DNA of 64,000 nucleotides, from NCBI GenBank assembly GCA_036346255.1, contig CM070619.1, forward strand, positions 38,508,342 through 38,572,341. Direction: 5' to 3'. Source of the stretch: Ampelocalamus luodianensis. Taxonomy: Eukaryota > Streptophyta > Magnoliopsida > Poales > Poaceae. The position numbers were made by a program, and so were the translations under genes. This document shows, in pieces, positions 21,618-34,000 of this stretch. The notes beneath the pieces were generated by a model. The model saw only the letters and a list, made by a program, of their open reading frames with translations, searched no databases and was not told where the DNA came from. Numbering within the stretch: position 1 is the stretch's first letter; each line of letters opens with the position of its first letter.

Positions 21618-24078
21618 TGTAATACCCCGATTATCTTTTAGAGAGATAGTTACTCGGGAGAGAGAATTAATGGAAAATTCAAGATTTTCGGGAGAAAAAT
21701 TCAGAACCTAGGGTTTCGGGCCAGCTAATCCACTGGTGGCCGGTCATGAGTGGCCCAAGAGGGGAGGCGCACTGGCCCAAGCCCATGCGCCCACACCTCC
21801 CCTAACCCTAGGGCAGCCCCATCCCTTCCCTTCTCCCCGGTGGCCGCCACAAGCATCCCTCCCTTCCCCATGCGCTCCACCCCATCCTCCCTTGCGCTCC
21901 ACCTCCACCCCTCCTCCTCTGGCAGCCATCTTCTCCTCCCTTGCTGCTGCCACCGAAACAACAAGGAGGATGAGCCCGGTTGCAACGCACAAGGAAGAAG
22001 AAGAGGGAAAAGAGGGAGAAAGGGGGAGATTGAGAGAGTTTGTGATGGTGGGCTGTTCTTCATCTTCCGCGGATCTACAAGGGTAACAAAGAGCTAGCTT
22101 CATGGTTTGATGTTTGTTAGATGCAAATATGATTAGTTGTTTGGATCAAGTCTGTTTTTTTTAGTAGATTCAATTCTGTCCAGAATGTTGTGGGGTCTGT
22201 TTCATGGTTTTAGAGGCCGAATCTGAGATGATCATCTCCTGGAGTTTTGTAGGTCTTGTTCTTAGCTTTCGTTGGCCGCCAAGATCACCTCATTCCGACT
22301 TTCGAGTCAAAAGTTATGATAGATTTACTATCTACTGTCCAGAATCCTGACGAGAATTAGCAGTCTCTGTATAGGTTGATTTATGGCCTAGTTACAGGGT
22401 GATTCAGAGGTCTTGCACATAACAAATTTTGAAGGTGATATCACTAGCTTTCAGGATTGGTAAAGAACACCTCATTTGGATTTATAGATCAAAAGTTATG
22501 CACTTTTCGTTGTGACTGTCCAGATTGTAGGTCAGTCTGTCCAGATTGTATGTCAGTTTCTATCTTTAGTTTTGACCCGTGTGCCACTTTTTGTTAAAGG
22601 CAAAATATGAATGTCGTGCCAACTAGGTTATTGTAGGTAATTTCATAAACTTTTCAGATTGTTAAAGATCGCTCAATTCGGAGTTGTGGATTAAAAGTTA
22701 TGGTTGTTTTAGTATTGCTGTCCTGTTTGTTCAAACAGAAGCTGTGCTGCTGTTTTGTTTTCTTTATTAGAGAAGTTTATTGGCCGAATTGGGAAATCTC
22801 ATCAACTTGAATGTTATAGATATGTTCGTTAAGATGAGGTAGGATCTGGACTCATCTCTTTTCGAGTCCCATGTCATTAACTACTGTCATTATCGTGCTG
22901 CTGTCCCGACACGTTTTTGGGTTGCAGCCTGTTTTTCAGATTAGGTTTTATGGCGATTCCTTGGGAGTTCAAGGGGGGTATTGTAGACTATTAATTCGGG
23001 TTGGATTCTATGTTGTTCTTATTTCGGTTATTTAATTGTTTAGGCCACGAGGCTACGGGTTTGGGAGCGCCATCGTTGCCTGCTAACGCGTCGCAACGCG
23101 GAAGGCAAGTACTTTGTTGATTTTGAGTGCTGTGATTGTGAATGTTTACATGAATATAATGTGACATATTGTGTTACCCGAGATGCTGAATTGGTTATGT
23201 TCTTTCATTATGTGGAGTATATACTGAGAGATGGTATTATCACTGTTCATGTTCATATCATGCATCCTTTTATTCATGTTATGTCCACGGGAGTGGATTG
23301 TAAGTCCCACCATTCCAATGTGGGCAAATTTGGACATTGTCATGTCCCGTCCACGGGAGTGGATTGAAAGACCCATCAATTCCAGTATGGGCACGTAAGA
23401 CCCATCAATTCCAGTATGGGCAGCTTTGGACACCTATATGAAACGTTCTTCATATAGGACTTGGATCCCCGCACTTTTGTTAAGGTGCGGGCTTAAGTGA
23501 ACACCGACGGGTGTGTCACTCGCTATACCGGTATAAGCATGTGTACAGTCCATCCTTGATTGCATTCATTCATTTCAAGTATTTCTTAAGTACTCAATCG
23601 ATTCAATGTTCGCATTCTTAAATGGTGATATCCTGTTTGTATATATGTTCTGTCTCTTTCATGTACCTTGCTGAGTCGTGGACTCACTCTTGCGTTGTTT
23701 GTTTATTTTAGGTAACCCCGATGTTGGCTCACTTGGGAGGAGTAGACACGCACTACTTGTTCACAACATCAAATTCATTTTCAAGACTAAATTTTAGTTC
23801 CATATTTCATTCGTTAATGATGAACTGTAATAATTAAACTATAATTCGAGAAGGAAGGATACCTTCTCCACGATGATGTTGATTTATTCTGAATGCGAAC
23901 CTTCTTTATTGACTATCGTATTAAATAACTTAGAAGGTGAAGGAAGGATACCTTCACCATGTCTGTTTATGTTAATCTTGTCATTTGGTTGATATAATTA
24001 TTTCATATTCTTCCGCAATGTGTAGATTGTTAGAGTAATTAGGTGGCATCTTGGCTTCCGAATAGCCAGGGTGTTCTG
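21618..24078 (+). repeat. 3' LTR of the pol-less element
   Basis: This is 2461 bases, against 2459 in the 5' copy, with the same content in the same order. It ends GGTGTTCTG, where the family end is GGTGTTACA. Differences are scattered substitutions and one-base length changes in homopolymers. The large apparent proteins at 21725-22103 are the same C-rich block as in the 5' LTR and are rejected. Confidence 0.9.
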
Positions 24079-24083
24079 AAGCG

Positions 24084-24115
24084 ATGGTTGCATTATTAGG
24101 TTGATGTCCTCATCA
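24084..24115 (-). repeat. E0 5' LTR, outer end
   Basis: It matches 2884-2919 ('gatggttg.at..ttagg', 'ttgat.tcctcatca'). It is the start of the E0 5' LTR, TGATGAGGAC on the minus strand, separated from 14843 by the nested element. Similarity to 2920 onward stops here, which marks the E0 boundary. Confidence 0.65.
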
Positions 24116-24177
24116 ATAGCTTTAAGCTTCTTCTCTGTCAAATCAAAAACTAGCCAGTCAGAGATTGAATCTGACAT
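24116..24177 (-). pseudogene. Start of a possible host gene, broken by E0
   Basis: On the minus strand an ATG at 24177 opens the frame MSDSISDWLVFDLTEKKLKA, which then runs into the E0 LTR. About 80 bases upstream is a TATA box with a leader of normal length between. The combination looks like the first exon of a host gene cut by the E0 insertion; the remainder would lie beyond the left edge of the window. I do not recognise the protein. It could also be chance or part of an older transposon. Confidence 0.35.
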
Positions 24178-24257
24178 TGTTAGTTTTAGCGAGAAGATGA
24201 AAGGAAGTTGAAGGAAATTCTAAGAGCGTAAAAACCTTAAAGCAATGCACTAAGGGA

Positions 24258-24264
24258 TTTTATA
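24258..24264 (-). promoter_or_regulatory. TATA box upstream of the broken gene start
   Basis: The minus strand reads GGCTATAAAATCCC. Transcription would be expected to start about 30 bases downstream, near 24230, giving a leader of roughly 50 bases before the ATG at 24177. Confidence 0.45.
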
Positions 24265-24269
24265 GCCAT

Positions 24270-25890
24270 GACCGCTTCAACTACAAAGGGAGTTTCCAAG
24301 CCCAACGGACACAAACCTATTCGGTTTCCCCAGCAATTCCTCAACTTTGAAGTGAATACAAACCACCACACTATCTACACCATTAAACGAGGGTTTTCCC
24401 AATATAGATTCCATCGGAAGAGGTTTCACATTACAAATTCACTTAAAAGTTCAGGGGCTGGTTAACAAGGATTAAATTCCTAAATATTGGTTTCGCATTT
24501 AATTAAAAAGCCACACCGCTTATGTGGTTGTAAACCTCTTGGCTAATGACCCTTGTGGTCGTTAGAGCTCTAGAGGTTGTTTTGTGAGTAACCTGGTCGG
24601 AGGGGACCCTGTATGCATTGCTCGACCAGATGACTGCTCGAAGAATCTTTGAACTAGTACTTGGACTCGATTCCAAATACATTCCATCCATGTGAAGAAT
24701 GGGACATGTTTCTTATCAGCCCCAAACCACACGATGTTTATAGCCCTAAGTCACTGACAATAATTGGATCATAGTTATTTCGCCTCCTGCTAACACTAAC
24801 TGGGAATCGGTTAGCATTTCACTGAGTGTAACTGTCTCCCCAACTAGACGCGTCACTTCCAAGAGGCGCCTTCTCTAGGAGTAACTGCCACCTCTTCACC
24901 AATTAATTAAAGGTGGATAACGTACAGCAGGGAGGAAGAAAAATAAGGCAATTGGATTCTATCCGAAGATAATTGAAGCAAACCAAAGCGTAGCAAGGAA
25001 TATACTCAGTGTAATTATGGCTAATCTATCGCCTTGCTTAAGGCAACTTTGTAATAGCCAGTTCATTGCAATAAACATCAACCCTATTTCTTTCCAGGAA
25101 CTCTTAGCCAATTTTCTCATTTTATTTCAGAAGATCGGTGACTTGATTGTCGACAAGAGTGGTGAGGAGTGAGCGGTTGAAAGGGAAGCACCAGGAACGT
25201 TCAACGTTCGCCCCTGGGGTAACATCCTGCTCGACATCGTCTTCCTGAGTGTCCTGCAACATCTGAGTGAGAGGAAGGAGTGTGACTGCTTGCAACCTGC
25301 TGTGCAACATTGAAGAGAGAGATGTAAGTACAAGAACATTAGTAAATGTTGGATGGAACAATTAACAAGTGTCATACCTGAAGAACCAAGGCCAGTCCAA
25401 CCTCCAAGACTACGACAAAGTGTGAGTTGACAACACTCCTAGCTCATCGAGAGCCCGTCCCTCTGGTGGAAGTGAAGTACGTAGCCGGCTAAAGTGACGA
25501 CCATCTAGCCCACGACCCAAAAGGCTATACTGCCATGGGGGTGCCACCACCCTGACCCACCATGCCTAAAGCCTAAACACTTTTAAATTAAAAAATATAT
25601 AAATAACCTAAAACCGATATCCCTAGGTCTTGTAGATTTAAACCATAGCATCCTAGATCTTCCAATCATCGATCTACTAATGGAGGTACCCTAACATTTT
25701 TTATGCTATAATAAATACATAAATATCCTATATTGTAACACTATGCGCGACATTAACCGTAACCTAATATTGACAATCTACAACTACAAACCCTAGTTCT
25801 ACCACTAAGTTATGTTTATTGTTGCTAACATAACATGTTTTTATTGAAGTGACCAATAAATTATATGAGCGGGACGAACTCACCAAAGCA
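24270..25890. other. Unassigned sequence, possibly ancestral intergenic DNA
   Basis: This stretch does not resemble any other part of the window. Composition is mixed, with an A/T-rich section near 25585-25620 and 25700-25740. Open frames are short (at most about 82 codons) and lack recognisable motifs. It could contain the upstream region of the broken gene or an unrecognised old transposon. Confidence 0.4.
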
Positions 25891-25893
25891 AAA

Positions 25894-26340
25894 GATGGCA
25901 AAGCATGGTTTTCACGAAGATCCTTGGATTAGCAAATGATGGCAAAGCATGGCTTTCACAAAGATTAAGGACCTTGTGGCCAGAAACCATCGAGGCAAAC
26001 CATCTGTCCAGAGAGGGTGCTTTATGTGTTTCTGGAAAATTACACAGAGGTGGATAATCAAGTCATGCCGTACCATTGGGGCATACCATTTGTCCAAAGA
26101 GGGTGTTTTTGGTGCCCATGAAATTTTATACAAAGGCATACCATTGAAGCTTATCAACTATCCAAAGAGGTTGTTTTTGGACAAGTTGAGAGGTGGATGA
26201 TACAACTCAAAGCGTACCATTATTCTGAAAGGGTTCAATTTGAGTAAAAGCATAGAGATGGATGATAGAGGTTAAGGTGCATCATTGACCTGTACCATTG
26301 TTCTAGAGAGGCTCATCGGGGTAAGTGAACTAAGATAGAT
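25894..26340. repeat. Degenerate tandem repeats
   Basis: A 28-base unit around GATGGCAAAGCATGG occurs at 25894-25921 and 25938-25965 with two mismatches. A looser repeat follows. 'ccaaagaggg..tttttgg' variants lie near 26006, 26092, 26158, 26222 and 26300, with 'gaggtggatgat' variants near 26048, 26190, 26247 and 26333. Spacing is 64-86 bases. No protein is indicated. Confidence 0.6.
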
Positions 26341-26408
26341 GATCTGGGTCTACATAACGGCTAGTTTTTAAACTGTTGGATCTAAGGAAAAATGAACTAA
26401 GGCAGATG

Positions 26409-26933
26409 TGTAACACCCCAGCCCAACATAGAGCCTAGGATGCTACCAACTACTCCATTGACTCAACTAATTTAAAACATCTTAATAAACATTCAACCAA
26501 CCATTCATTCATGAAGGACATAAAACTGATAATCCACACTATCACAGTCTATAATTACTCAACAAGAGTGTAACATCTATCAATTGAGTATTGATCAATT
26601 TATGAAGCCTCCTCTTTACCAACTAATCCAAAATAATCCAATATTACTATGCCCAAGCAGCTAATGATCAAATAGCTACCTTTAAAACATCATTGACCAA
26701 CCAAACAATAAAGATGATAGAATAATCCAATCAAACCTTCTAATCCATCAAATGAAATTAAATAAACTTGAATGACGAAGAATTAAGAACATAAATGGAT
26801 CATCCATGATCATAGTCAAAATCATCCACCACGAAGGATGGTCACAAATTGAATCTAAAGAAATCATCAAGACCATGAATTGTAGATAATTGAACTAGTT
26901 TAATTGTTGTGGTTTGTGTATATGTGAAGTGCA
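26409..26933 (+). repeat. Possible LTR start fragment
   Basis: It begins TGTAACACCCCAGCCC, a common opening of plant gypsy LTRs, and is cut by D1 at 26934. It shows no similarity to other LTRs in the window beyond the opening. The remaining part, if it exists, must lie right of D1, possibly outside the window. Confidence 0.35.
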
Positions 26934-27532
26934 TGTGAGACCCTGGTTTATTTAGCTTGTAATACTTAGCCTTCCATTGGCTCTAGCATCACAAACAAAA
27001 TACACCATGCCTCGATAGACATGTCATTCCCAGAATTGCAGCACACATACATCTTTACAAAAGCATGCATCAATTCCACACATCACATAATAACAAGTCT
27101 AGCAAAAGACATACAATATATAGAGTTATTACAAAAGAAGCCGACCGGTCAAATGACATCAAGTAACAAAGTGACAGCGGAAGCAAAAGCGCCATAAGAT
27201 GGCTATAAACAAAATCCAATCGGTTAGCCATAACCCACAAGGCAACCGACCGAGCCGCCAAGCTAGTCGCACCCACCGCAGCAATTCTCACAGAAGTAGA
27301 CCCCTTGGGAATCCACTTCCTCCTCTGCACATAACAAGCAATGCAGGTGAGTACAATAATGTACTCGCAAGACTTACGAGTAGCAAGCCTACACATAGCT
27401 ACATGAAAGTTGTAACAAATGAGATGGTTATATGGTTAATTGGAGGCGAAAAGCAATTTTCAATTGCAATAAGGTAATAGATTGAAAGCAATTTGTCAAA
27501 TCTGTTTTTAATCATTGAAATAACAGCGAGGT
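26934..27532 (-). repeat. LTR D1, left part
   Basis: It starts TGTGAGACCCTGG and follows the same block order as the starts of the OUT and IN LTRs ('cttgtaatacttagccttccattgg', 'aagatggc', 'gcaatgcaggtgagtac', 'aataacagcgag'). It stops at the copia LTR insertion (GAGGT duplication at 27528-27532). It continues at 52214. Confidence 0.8.
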
Positions 27533-27720
27533 TGTTGGTGATATGCCCTAGATGCAATCATAGAGATGATTGTATCACGTCTATGTTTATGAGTTCTTGA
27601 ATAAATGTTATTCTGTTCCTTGAATGAATCGTTAGTTCTGAAGATCAACGAGTATGTGACTTGTTGGTGAAACTCTTCGACTTGTATGATGTCGTTCTAA
27701 AAAGTATCCCTGGTCGAATG

Positions 27721-30700
27721 TGTGAGGACCCCGGTTTATTCAACTTGTAATGCTTAGCCTTCCATTGACCCTAGCATCACAAATCAAATAAACCAAGCTT
27801 CAAGATATGTATACTTCCGAAATGCAGTATACACACCTCGTTACAAAATCATGCATCAATTCCATACAATGAGTCTAGCAAAGACATACAATAAAGAGAT
27901 TTAATACAACAAGGGCCAACTGCCCAAAAGACAACTAAATAACAAATAAACAATGAAGCAAAGCCATAAGATGGCGATAAATAAAGAGCCAATTAGTGTG
28001 CCTTTACCCACGAGAAACCAACCGGCCGCAAGCTAGTCGTCAAACCCGAAGACTGACTCACAAAAGGAAGCCCTTGGGGCTCACCTTCTTTCTCTACAAC
28101 AAAAACATTAAGCAAAGCAACTGAGTACAAAAATTATTTTTGTACTCGCAAGACTGACGTGTAAGGGTAACAGAACTATAATTAACTACATGCAAGCTTT
28201 ATTTAAGTGGAGGGGGCTCTAGACTTACTTTTAGCATAAAGCCAGTTTTCTTTTGCAATAATGTAATAGTTTGAAGGCAGTTTTAACAATTCAAATTTTA
28301 TTTGCGAAATAACAAATGATCTGATAATAATAACAATAAAGAAGACAACATGGAAGTGACCATCCCAATGGTCACCACAACAATAGTATGAATATCCATT
28401 CATACCAACCCATCAAGTTTTAATTAAAAGGTTGTAGTCTAACTCTTGAAAAGCTTACCCAAGCGTGTCCATAACCTAGGACGAGGCTATTCGAATAGTT
28501 TTAACCCTGCGGGGGTGTACCAATGTACCCACACTTTAGACCGCCTTTCCACCTGCCACGGCTAGCACACTTCCTTTGGTATGCAGGCACGGCTAAGTCT
28601 AACGAGACATTTTCAATATTGTGTATTAACTACGAGCCGCTCGTATGGATAGAAATCCATACGCTTACATGGTAAAGCCGAAAAGACAACTACCCACTCA
28701 GGGTAAAGCTTTTCGGACAACTACCATGCTCCCAACACCATCCCTCCTGCGACTCGGAGCCAATACACGCCAAAGTACTAAGTCAAGAGAGGTCCCATAC
28801 CCTCTAGTATGGTTAGCACGCAAAAATGCCTAGATAACAGGTACTCACAAGATGTTCAGTCCTTAATTGACCCGGGCGCCATTCCAGTCACACCCAAAAG
28901 CACACCATCTTACCATTGTGCCCAAGTCGAAATCATTTTGTTTTTAGTTTTTAGTTTTCACAAGTAATCATAGCACAGAGGCTGAAATATAAAGATATCA
29001 TAATTTTTATGTGATCAAGGTTACCGACTAAGTCGATAACCGCCCAATTCTACCGGTATCTAAGCATTGCTAAGCATCATATCGTAAAGACAAATAAAAG
29101 GCCCTAAATCATTCACCGGGCTCTAATTCACCAGTGAGAATAATATTCCTAAGGTAGTGGCAGGGGTGAACAGTTTCAGGGAAACCATGCAATGGGATTG
29201 ACTACCTCTAATCGACAAAATTAATCATTGACACAAAAGCATGCATACGTACGAGTAAAAGAAAGTATTAGATTTTAAAAGTAATATGATTGAGTGGATA
29301 TGATCAAACTACTTGCCTTTGCCTTGCTAGAGATATTTGACTTGCTGCAGAGGATCACTCTCGATATCAACGTCATCTAACGATAAAAACTGCCAAAGCG
29401 AAAAACAGCGAATAAACACCAAGATTCCAAAAGTATCCAAAAATTTACAACACAGAAGACAGATTATGAAATTTAGGAACAAAAATAATTGATTTGAGGT
29501 TTATTTAAATTAGTTAGGATTTCTTATTACTGTTCTTTTCAAACTCACTTATTTTCCACGATAATCATACAGTCAAAAATCAAACCTCTTATATGTTCTC
29601 CTCTAAGATTACTTAGTTTCAATAAACCTTTTCTTTGACTAGATGATAGTTTTACTAATCGAGTACTTATAAATTAACTGATTTAATCATGCTTCTACTA
29701 ATTAACTTAATGGAATGAGCCTTACTGCCATACATACACACAGAGAGCTACCAAAAAGAGCTGGGTAGAGGGGGCCCTACTATGATAGAAGTTGTGCATA
29801 AAACATCTACTGCAATATCTAGAGCTAAAAGCTCAATTATCCTCTTGACTATTCTGATTACCTGATCCTAATTTACTTTACCTTGATCACTAATGATTTC
29901 ATGAGGGCTCTAATTACTTAATTCAATCACCATTTAACTCAATTAGGGAGTAATTTGCTAAAAGAATGCTACTAGATGATCATCCAACTAAGCCCTGTTT
30001 GCACTAATCAACCTATCATCCTCTGCTACTATCCATCTACTGGAATGGATTCGCAAAGAGCTAACAACAAGATAGAAACTAGCTAACCTCTTACTACTTA
30101 ACCTTTGCTAGCCATAGACAAAAGATTTTGCAAATGGGTTATACTGACAATACTCCTTTTCTTCTAATCTCTATCTTGAGTGGCACCATTGACAGTCATC
30201 AAGGTTATTCTCTGTCGGCTTTTTCAGAAATTTCACAACCCTAAAGATTGTTAGCATTAGCTGGGTAGGTTTTCATGTGGTTTCCACTGACAAAGCAAAA
30301 ATTCCTTCTATACACCTGCTCTGCTCACACAAACAACTAAGAGTGTTTAAAACCAAAAAATTTCCAATTCCAGAATTCATTTGCTAAGCACTCCCCCATA
30401 AGTGATTTAAGAGGTATATAACAAATTCTATTAGCATTGGTATAGAAGAGTGGAGAATCTCATTTACAGAGAACCAACAACAGGTTTTCTTCTAAACTTC
30501 TTCTCTGATCCTCCATACAAACAAGAGTGTTAAAAACTTGGAATTACCAATTCAGTTAATCCTTCACTAAGCACTTCTTCTTAAGTGTTTTAACAACAAC
30601 AACAAAAAACACAGAGAGGGGCTTTACAGAGATGATGAAAAGGGGGGCTCGGGCCGGTTTGGGAGCAGCAAATCGCCGGCGGTTGGAGCTGCGGGGAGAC

Positions 30701-31031
30701 CATGGCGATGGCCAAAATGGGTCGCCAGGGCGTCAAGGAAGCTATGGGTGGTCGCGGGGTGGCCGGAGAGGCAGTGTGGCGGCGCGGCGACAGGACACGG
30801 TGGCCGGCCGTGGAGGTGGAAAGGGGGCGACTGCGTCGGAGAGGAAAGGGTGGAAAATAGGGCACGCATGAGCATGAGTAGAACTCAAGGAACTCACCGG
30901 GGTGCTCGGCGATGATGGAGAGTGGCCGGAGTGTGCCGGCGACAGGAGCCTGCGGCGGCGTGGGGTGGTCACCGTGGAGGGGTCCCTGTGGAGCAAAACG
31001 GCATGAGTGAGTGATCGGGGAAGGAAGTAGG
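27721..31031 (-). repeat. OUT 3' LTR, left part
   Basis: It starts TGTGAGGACCCCGG and parallels 46399-49699 closely. For 29513-29632 against 48181-48300 I see only one difference. It includes the palindromes CTATTCGAATAG (28487) and TACGAGCCGCTCGTA (28631), an A/T-rich section at 29450-30600 and a G-rich promoter-side section at 30620-31030. The 157-codon Pro-rich open frame at 30590-31063 lies in that G-rich section, recurs at 49236-49544, and is not a gene. It stops at the IN duplication GTAGG. Confidence 0.85.
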
Positions 31032-34000
31032 TTTGAGGACCCGGAATATTTAACTAGTAACACTTAACCTCCAAATGGTTCTAGCATTACTAATTAAACA
31101 TTCTAGGCCTCGATGGACATATGCTTCCCAGAATTACAGCATATGCACATCATCACAAAATTACACATCATTTCCATACAACTTACATTAACAAGTCTAG
31201 AAAAGGACATACATAAAGTAAGTTATTACAAAAGAGCCGACCGGCCAAATAGAACAATATACAAAATGACAATGAAGCAAAGCGCCATAAGATGGCTAGA
31301 ACAAAAGTCGACCGGTTAGCCACACAACCCACAAGGCAACCGACCAGGCCACCAAGCTAGTCGCCCCGCAAGCTACCACAACAAAACTCACAAAAGTGAG
31401 GCCCAACAAGCTCAGCTTCTTCCTCTGCAACAAATACATTTAAGCAAGATAACTGAGTACACAAAGGTACTCGCAAGACTGACGTGTGGAATAGTAGACC
31501 TATTCATATGCTACATGCAGGCTCATTTAAGTGGAGGTTATATGTCTCATTTTGCATAAAGCCAACTTTATTTGCAATAATGTAATACATTTAAACGCAA
31601 GTTTGCAAATCTGTTTTGATGTTGAATATAACAGCGAATTAAATAATAAATACAAGTAGCCACCTGGAAGTGACTATCCCAATAGCCACCACAACATAGC
31701 ACGAATCCCCGATTCGTACCACCCATCAAGTTTTAATTAAAAGGTTGTAGTCTAACTCTTGAAAGACCTTGCCAAGCGTGTCCATAACCTAGGATGAGGC
31801 TATTCGAATAGTTTTAACCCTGCAGGGGTGTACCAATGTACCCACACTTCAAGCCGCCTTTAAGCCACAAAGCACACTTCCGAAAGTATGCCGGCACGGC
31901 TAAGTCCTACGAGACGCTTTCCAATATTGTGCATTGACTACGAGCCGCTCGTATGGATCGGAATCCATACGCTTACATTGCAAGCCGAAAGACAACCAGC
32001 CATCACGGGGGAAACCTTTCGGACACTACAATGCTCCCAACACCATCCCTCCTGCGACTCCCTGCGACCCGAAGCCAATACACGCCAAAGTACTAAGTCA
32101 AGAGAGGTCTCATACCCTCTAGTGTGGTTAGCACGCTAAAATGCTTGGTTTAGTGTAACAAGATGTTCGGTCCTTGTTGACTCAGCACCGTTCAGCCACA
32201 CACCAGAGATCACACCGTCTTACCATTGTGCCCAAGTCCAAATCTTTTTGCTTTTAGTTTTTGGGTTTTTGCAAATTGAACATAGCATCAAGCCGAAATA
32301 TAGATACATAGTAAGCATTTGTGTGATCAAGGTTATCGACAAGTCGATAACCGCCCATTTCTACCGGAAGCTAAGCATGGCTAAGCAATTAATCCGCAAA
32401 ACTACTAAGTGACAAGAGCTCATCCACGAACTCTAAATCACAGCAATAAGTTAGGCTCATGGTAGTAAAGGATAATCATTTTCCTAAGGAAATGCATCTA
32501 CTAGGTTCACTAACGACAATAGTTTAACACAAACTAGCAATGCATACATAGAATTTGTAAACAACATAAATACTTGAAAATACAGGGATTCACATGATCA
32601 AACTACTTGCCTTGCTGGGATGTGTCTTGCTGCGAGGGAGTGCTCAGTTCAAAGTTTTCTTGAACGCATGCTTAAAAGGTGATAAAACCGATAAGAACGA
32701 AGAACACCAAAAGGAACTCAACAGCAAAGAACATCCAAATCCCATGAAATTTCTACAGCAGCTACAGGTTGATTTTATACAATTTTAGAAACAAGAAACA
32801 CTTCATTTGGACTAAGTATGAAAAAGTTACGCCCTAAACAATTTCTCTCGGCCTGAAAAATCCTAATTAAATTAATTACGGTTACTGTTCATGGTGAAAA
32901 TTTCTAGAATGATCTGGAACTTGAAATTTTTATGGTAGGTAGATATGGTTATCATAATAACAGCAAAACTGAGTTTGCACAATTTGGAGTTGAATTGAAT
33001 TAATTATGATTTTTCTAAGTTGTAAACCTAGCACTTTACATTTTCCAGAAACATAAACATGTTCAAAACCTATTTCAGATTAAATACTTACAGAAATGAA
33101 AACCAACTCAAATGGGAATAAACGACGCGGACGCACGAGAGACCTTGATCTAACATCCTACGGCCCACGCGCGCTGGGAAATAGCGCACGCACGCGATCT
33201 CTAAAAGAAACCCACCGTTGGATCAAGATCCAACGGCTCACGAGGAAGGATGCAACCGGACAGTGCGGTTGCCTCGACTAACCACGACTGAAGATCTAAA
33301 GATGAACGACTCTGAGCACATATCTAATCGGAGAGTCCGATTGCACACACGATCTCAGCCGCAGATCGTGAGATGGACGGTCCAGAATGAAGAGGGGAAC
33401 CGGATGGTCCGAACGCATCCCAGATCTGGGCCGTAGATCGCAAAATGGACGGCGATCCAAGATCGAAGTGCAATCTGGAGCGCTAGCACGTGGGGCCGCA
33501 TGTCAGTGACTTTAAGTCACACACGCGAGCTTTAACACATGTGCACAGTGCACGGGGTCCACATGGCAGTGAGACACAAGGAGGTTTTAGGACAGATAAT
33601 TAATTACTAATGACCAATGATTAGTGATGATTAGCAATTAATGTGTCCTAAAGATTTTGTGCAGAGGTGATTTGATGACTGAGGGCCCACACGCGCGTGA
33701 CCCAAAAAGGTAATTTCGGACACATTTATTGCTAACAATGATGAGCAATAAATAAACCCAAAATCAGCCCTAATGACTTCTAGTTTTCGGCGCTAAGCTT
33801 ATGGGCCCACCTGGCAGTGGCATAGGGGTTATCCCCGAAAGCTAATAAATGCCGACATTTAACTAACCTAAGATTAAACATTAATGATGCCTAAACGCAC
33901 TGATTAACGCCAGCGGGTGATTACAGGGGGTTGGGCCCACATGTCAGTGAGACATCTGGCAAGATTAAGACACCATTAATACTACTAATGATTGGGTATT

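Larger units (their letters stand above)
14844..24078 (+). mobile_element. Pol-less LTR element splitting the E0 5' LTR
   Basis: Two nearly identical 2.46 kb LTRs flank a 4.3 kb core. The LTR family ends are TGTAATACCCC and GGTGTTACA. Here the 5' copy lacks its first TG and the last three bases of the 3' copy read CTG. The 5-bp duplication AAGCG flanks it at 14839-14843 and 24079-24083. PBS and PPT are both intact. By eye I find seven substitutions between 15301-15780 and its partner, so the insertion is fairly recent. With no coding capacity it must be mobilised by proteins of another element, as LARD elements are. Confidence 0.85.
2455..24115 (-). mobile_element. E0: Ty3/gypsy element carrying two nested insertions
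   Basis: The parts in minus-strand order are: 5' LTR 24115-24084 plus 14843-14210, PBS 14207-14196, leader 14195-13764 plus 6526-5062, gag-protease 5061-2985, a pol tail remnant, PPT 2932-2921, and 3' LTR 2919-2455. The LTR ends appear to be TGATG and CATCA, a 5-bp inverted pair. The 5' LTR length without its insertion is about 666 bp. N1 is inserted in the leader and a 9.2 kb element in the 5' LTR. Reverse transcriptase, RNase H and integrase are gone. The flanking base block at the right end is 'atagc'; its partner should lie left of the window. Confidence 0.7.

Noticed and set aside
21725..22103. Overlapping 110-119-codon open frames on both strands
   Set aside because: They arise from a C-rich LTR block also present at 14920-15281, where the frames are broken differently; no conserved reading.
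30590..31063. 157-codon Pro-rich open frame on the minus strand
   Set aside because: It lies in the GC-rich part of the OUT 3' LTR, extends into the IN LTR, recurs in broken form in the other LTR and has no known domain.
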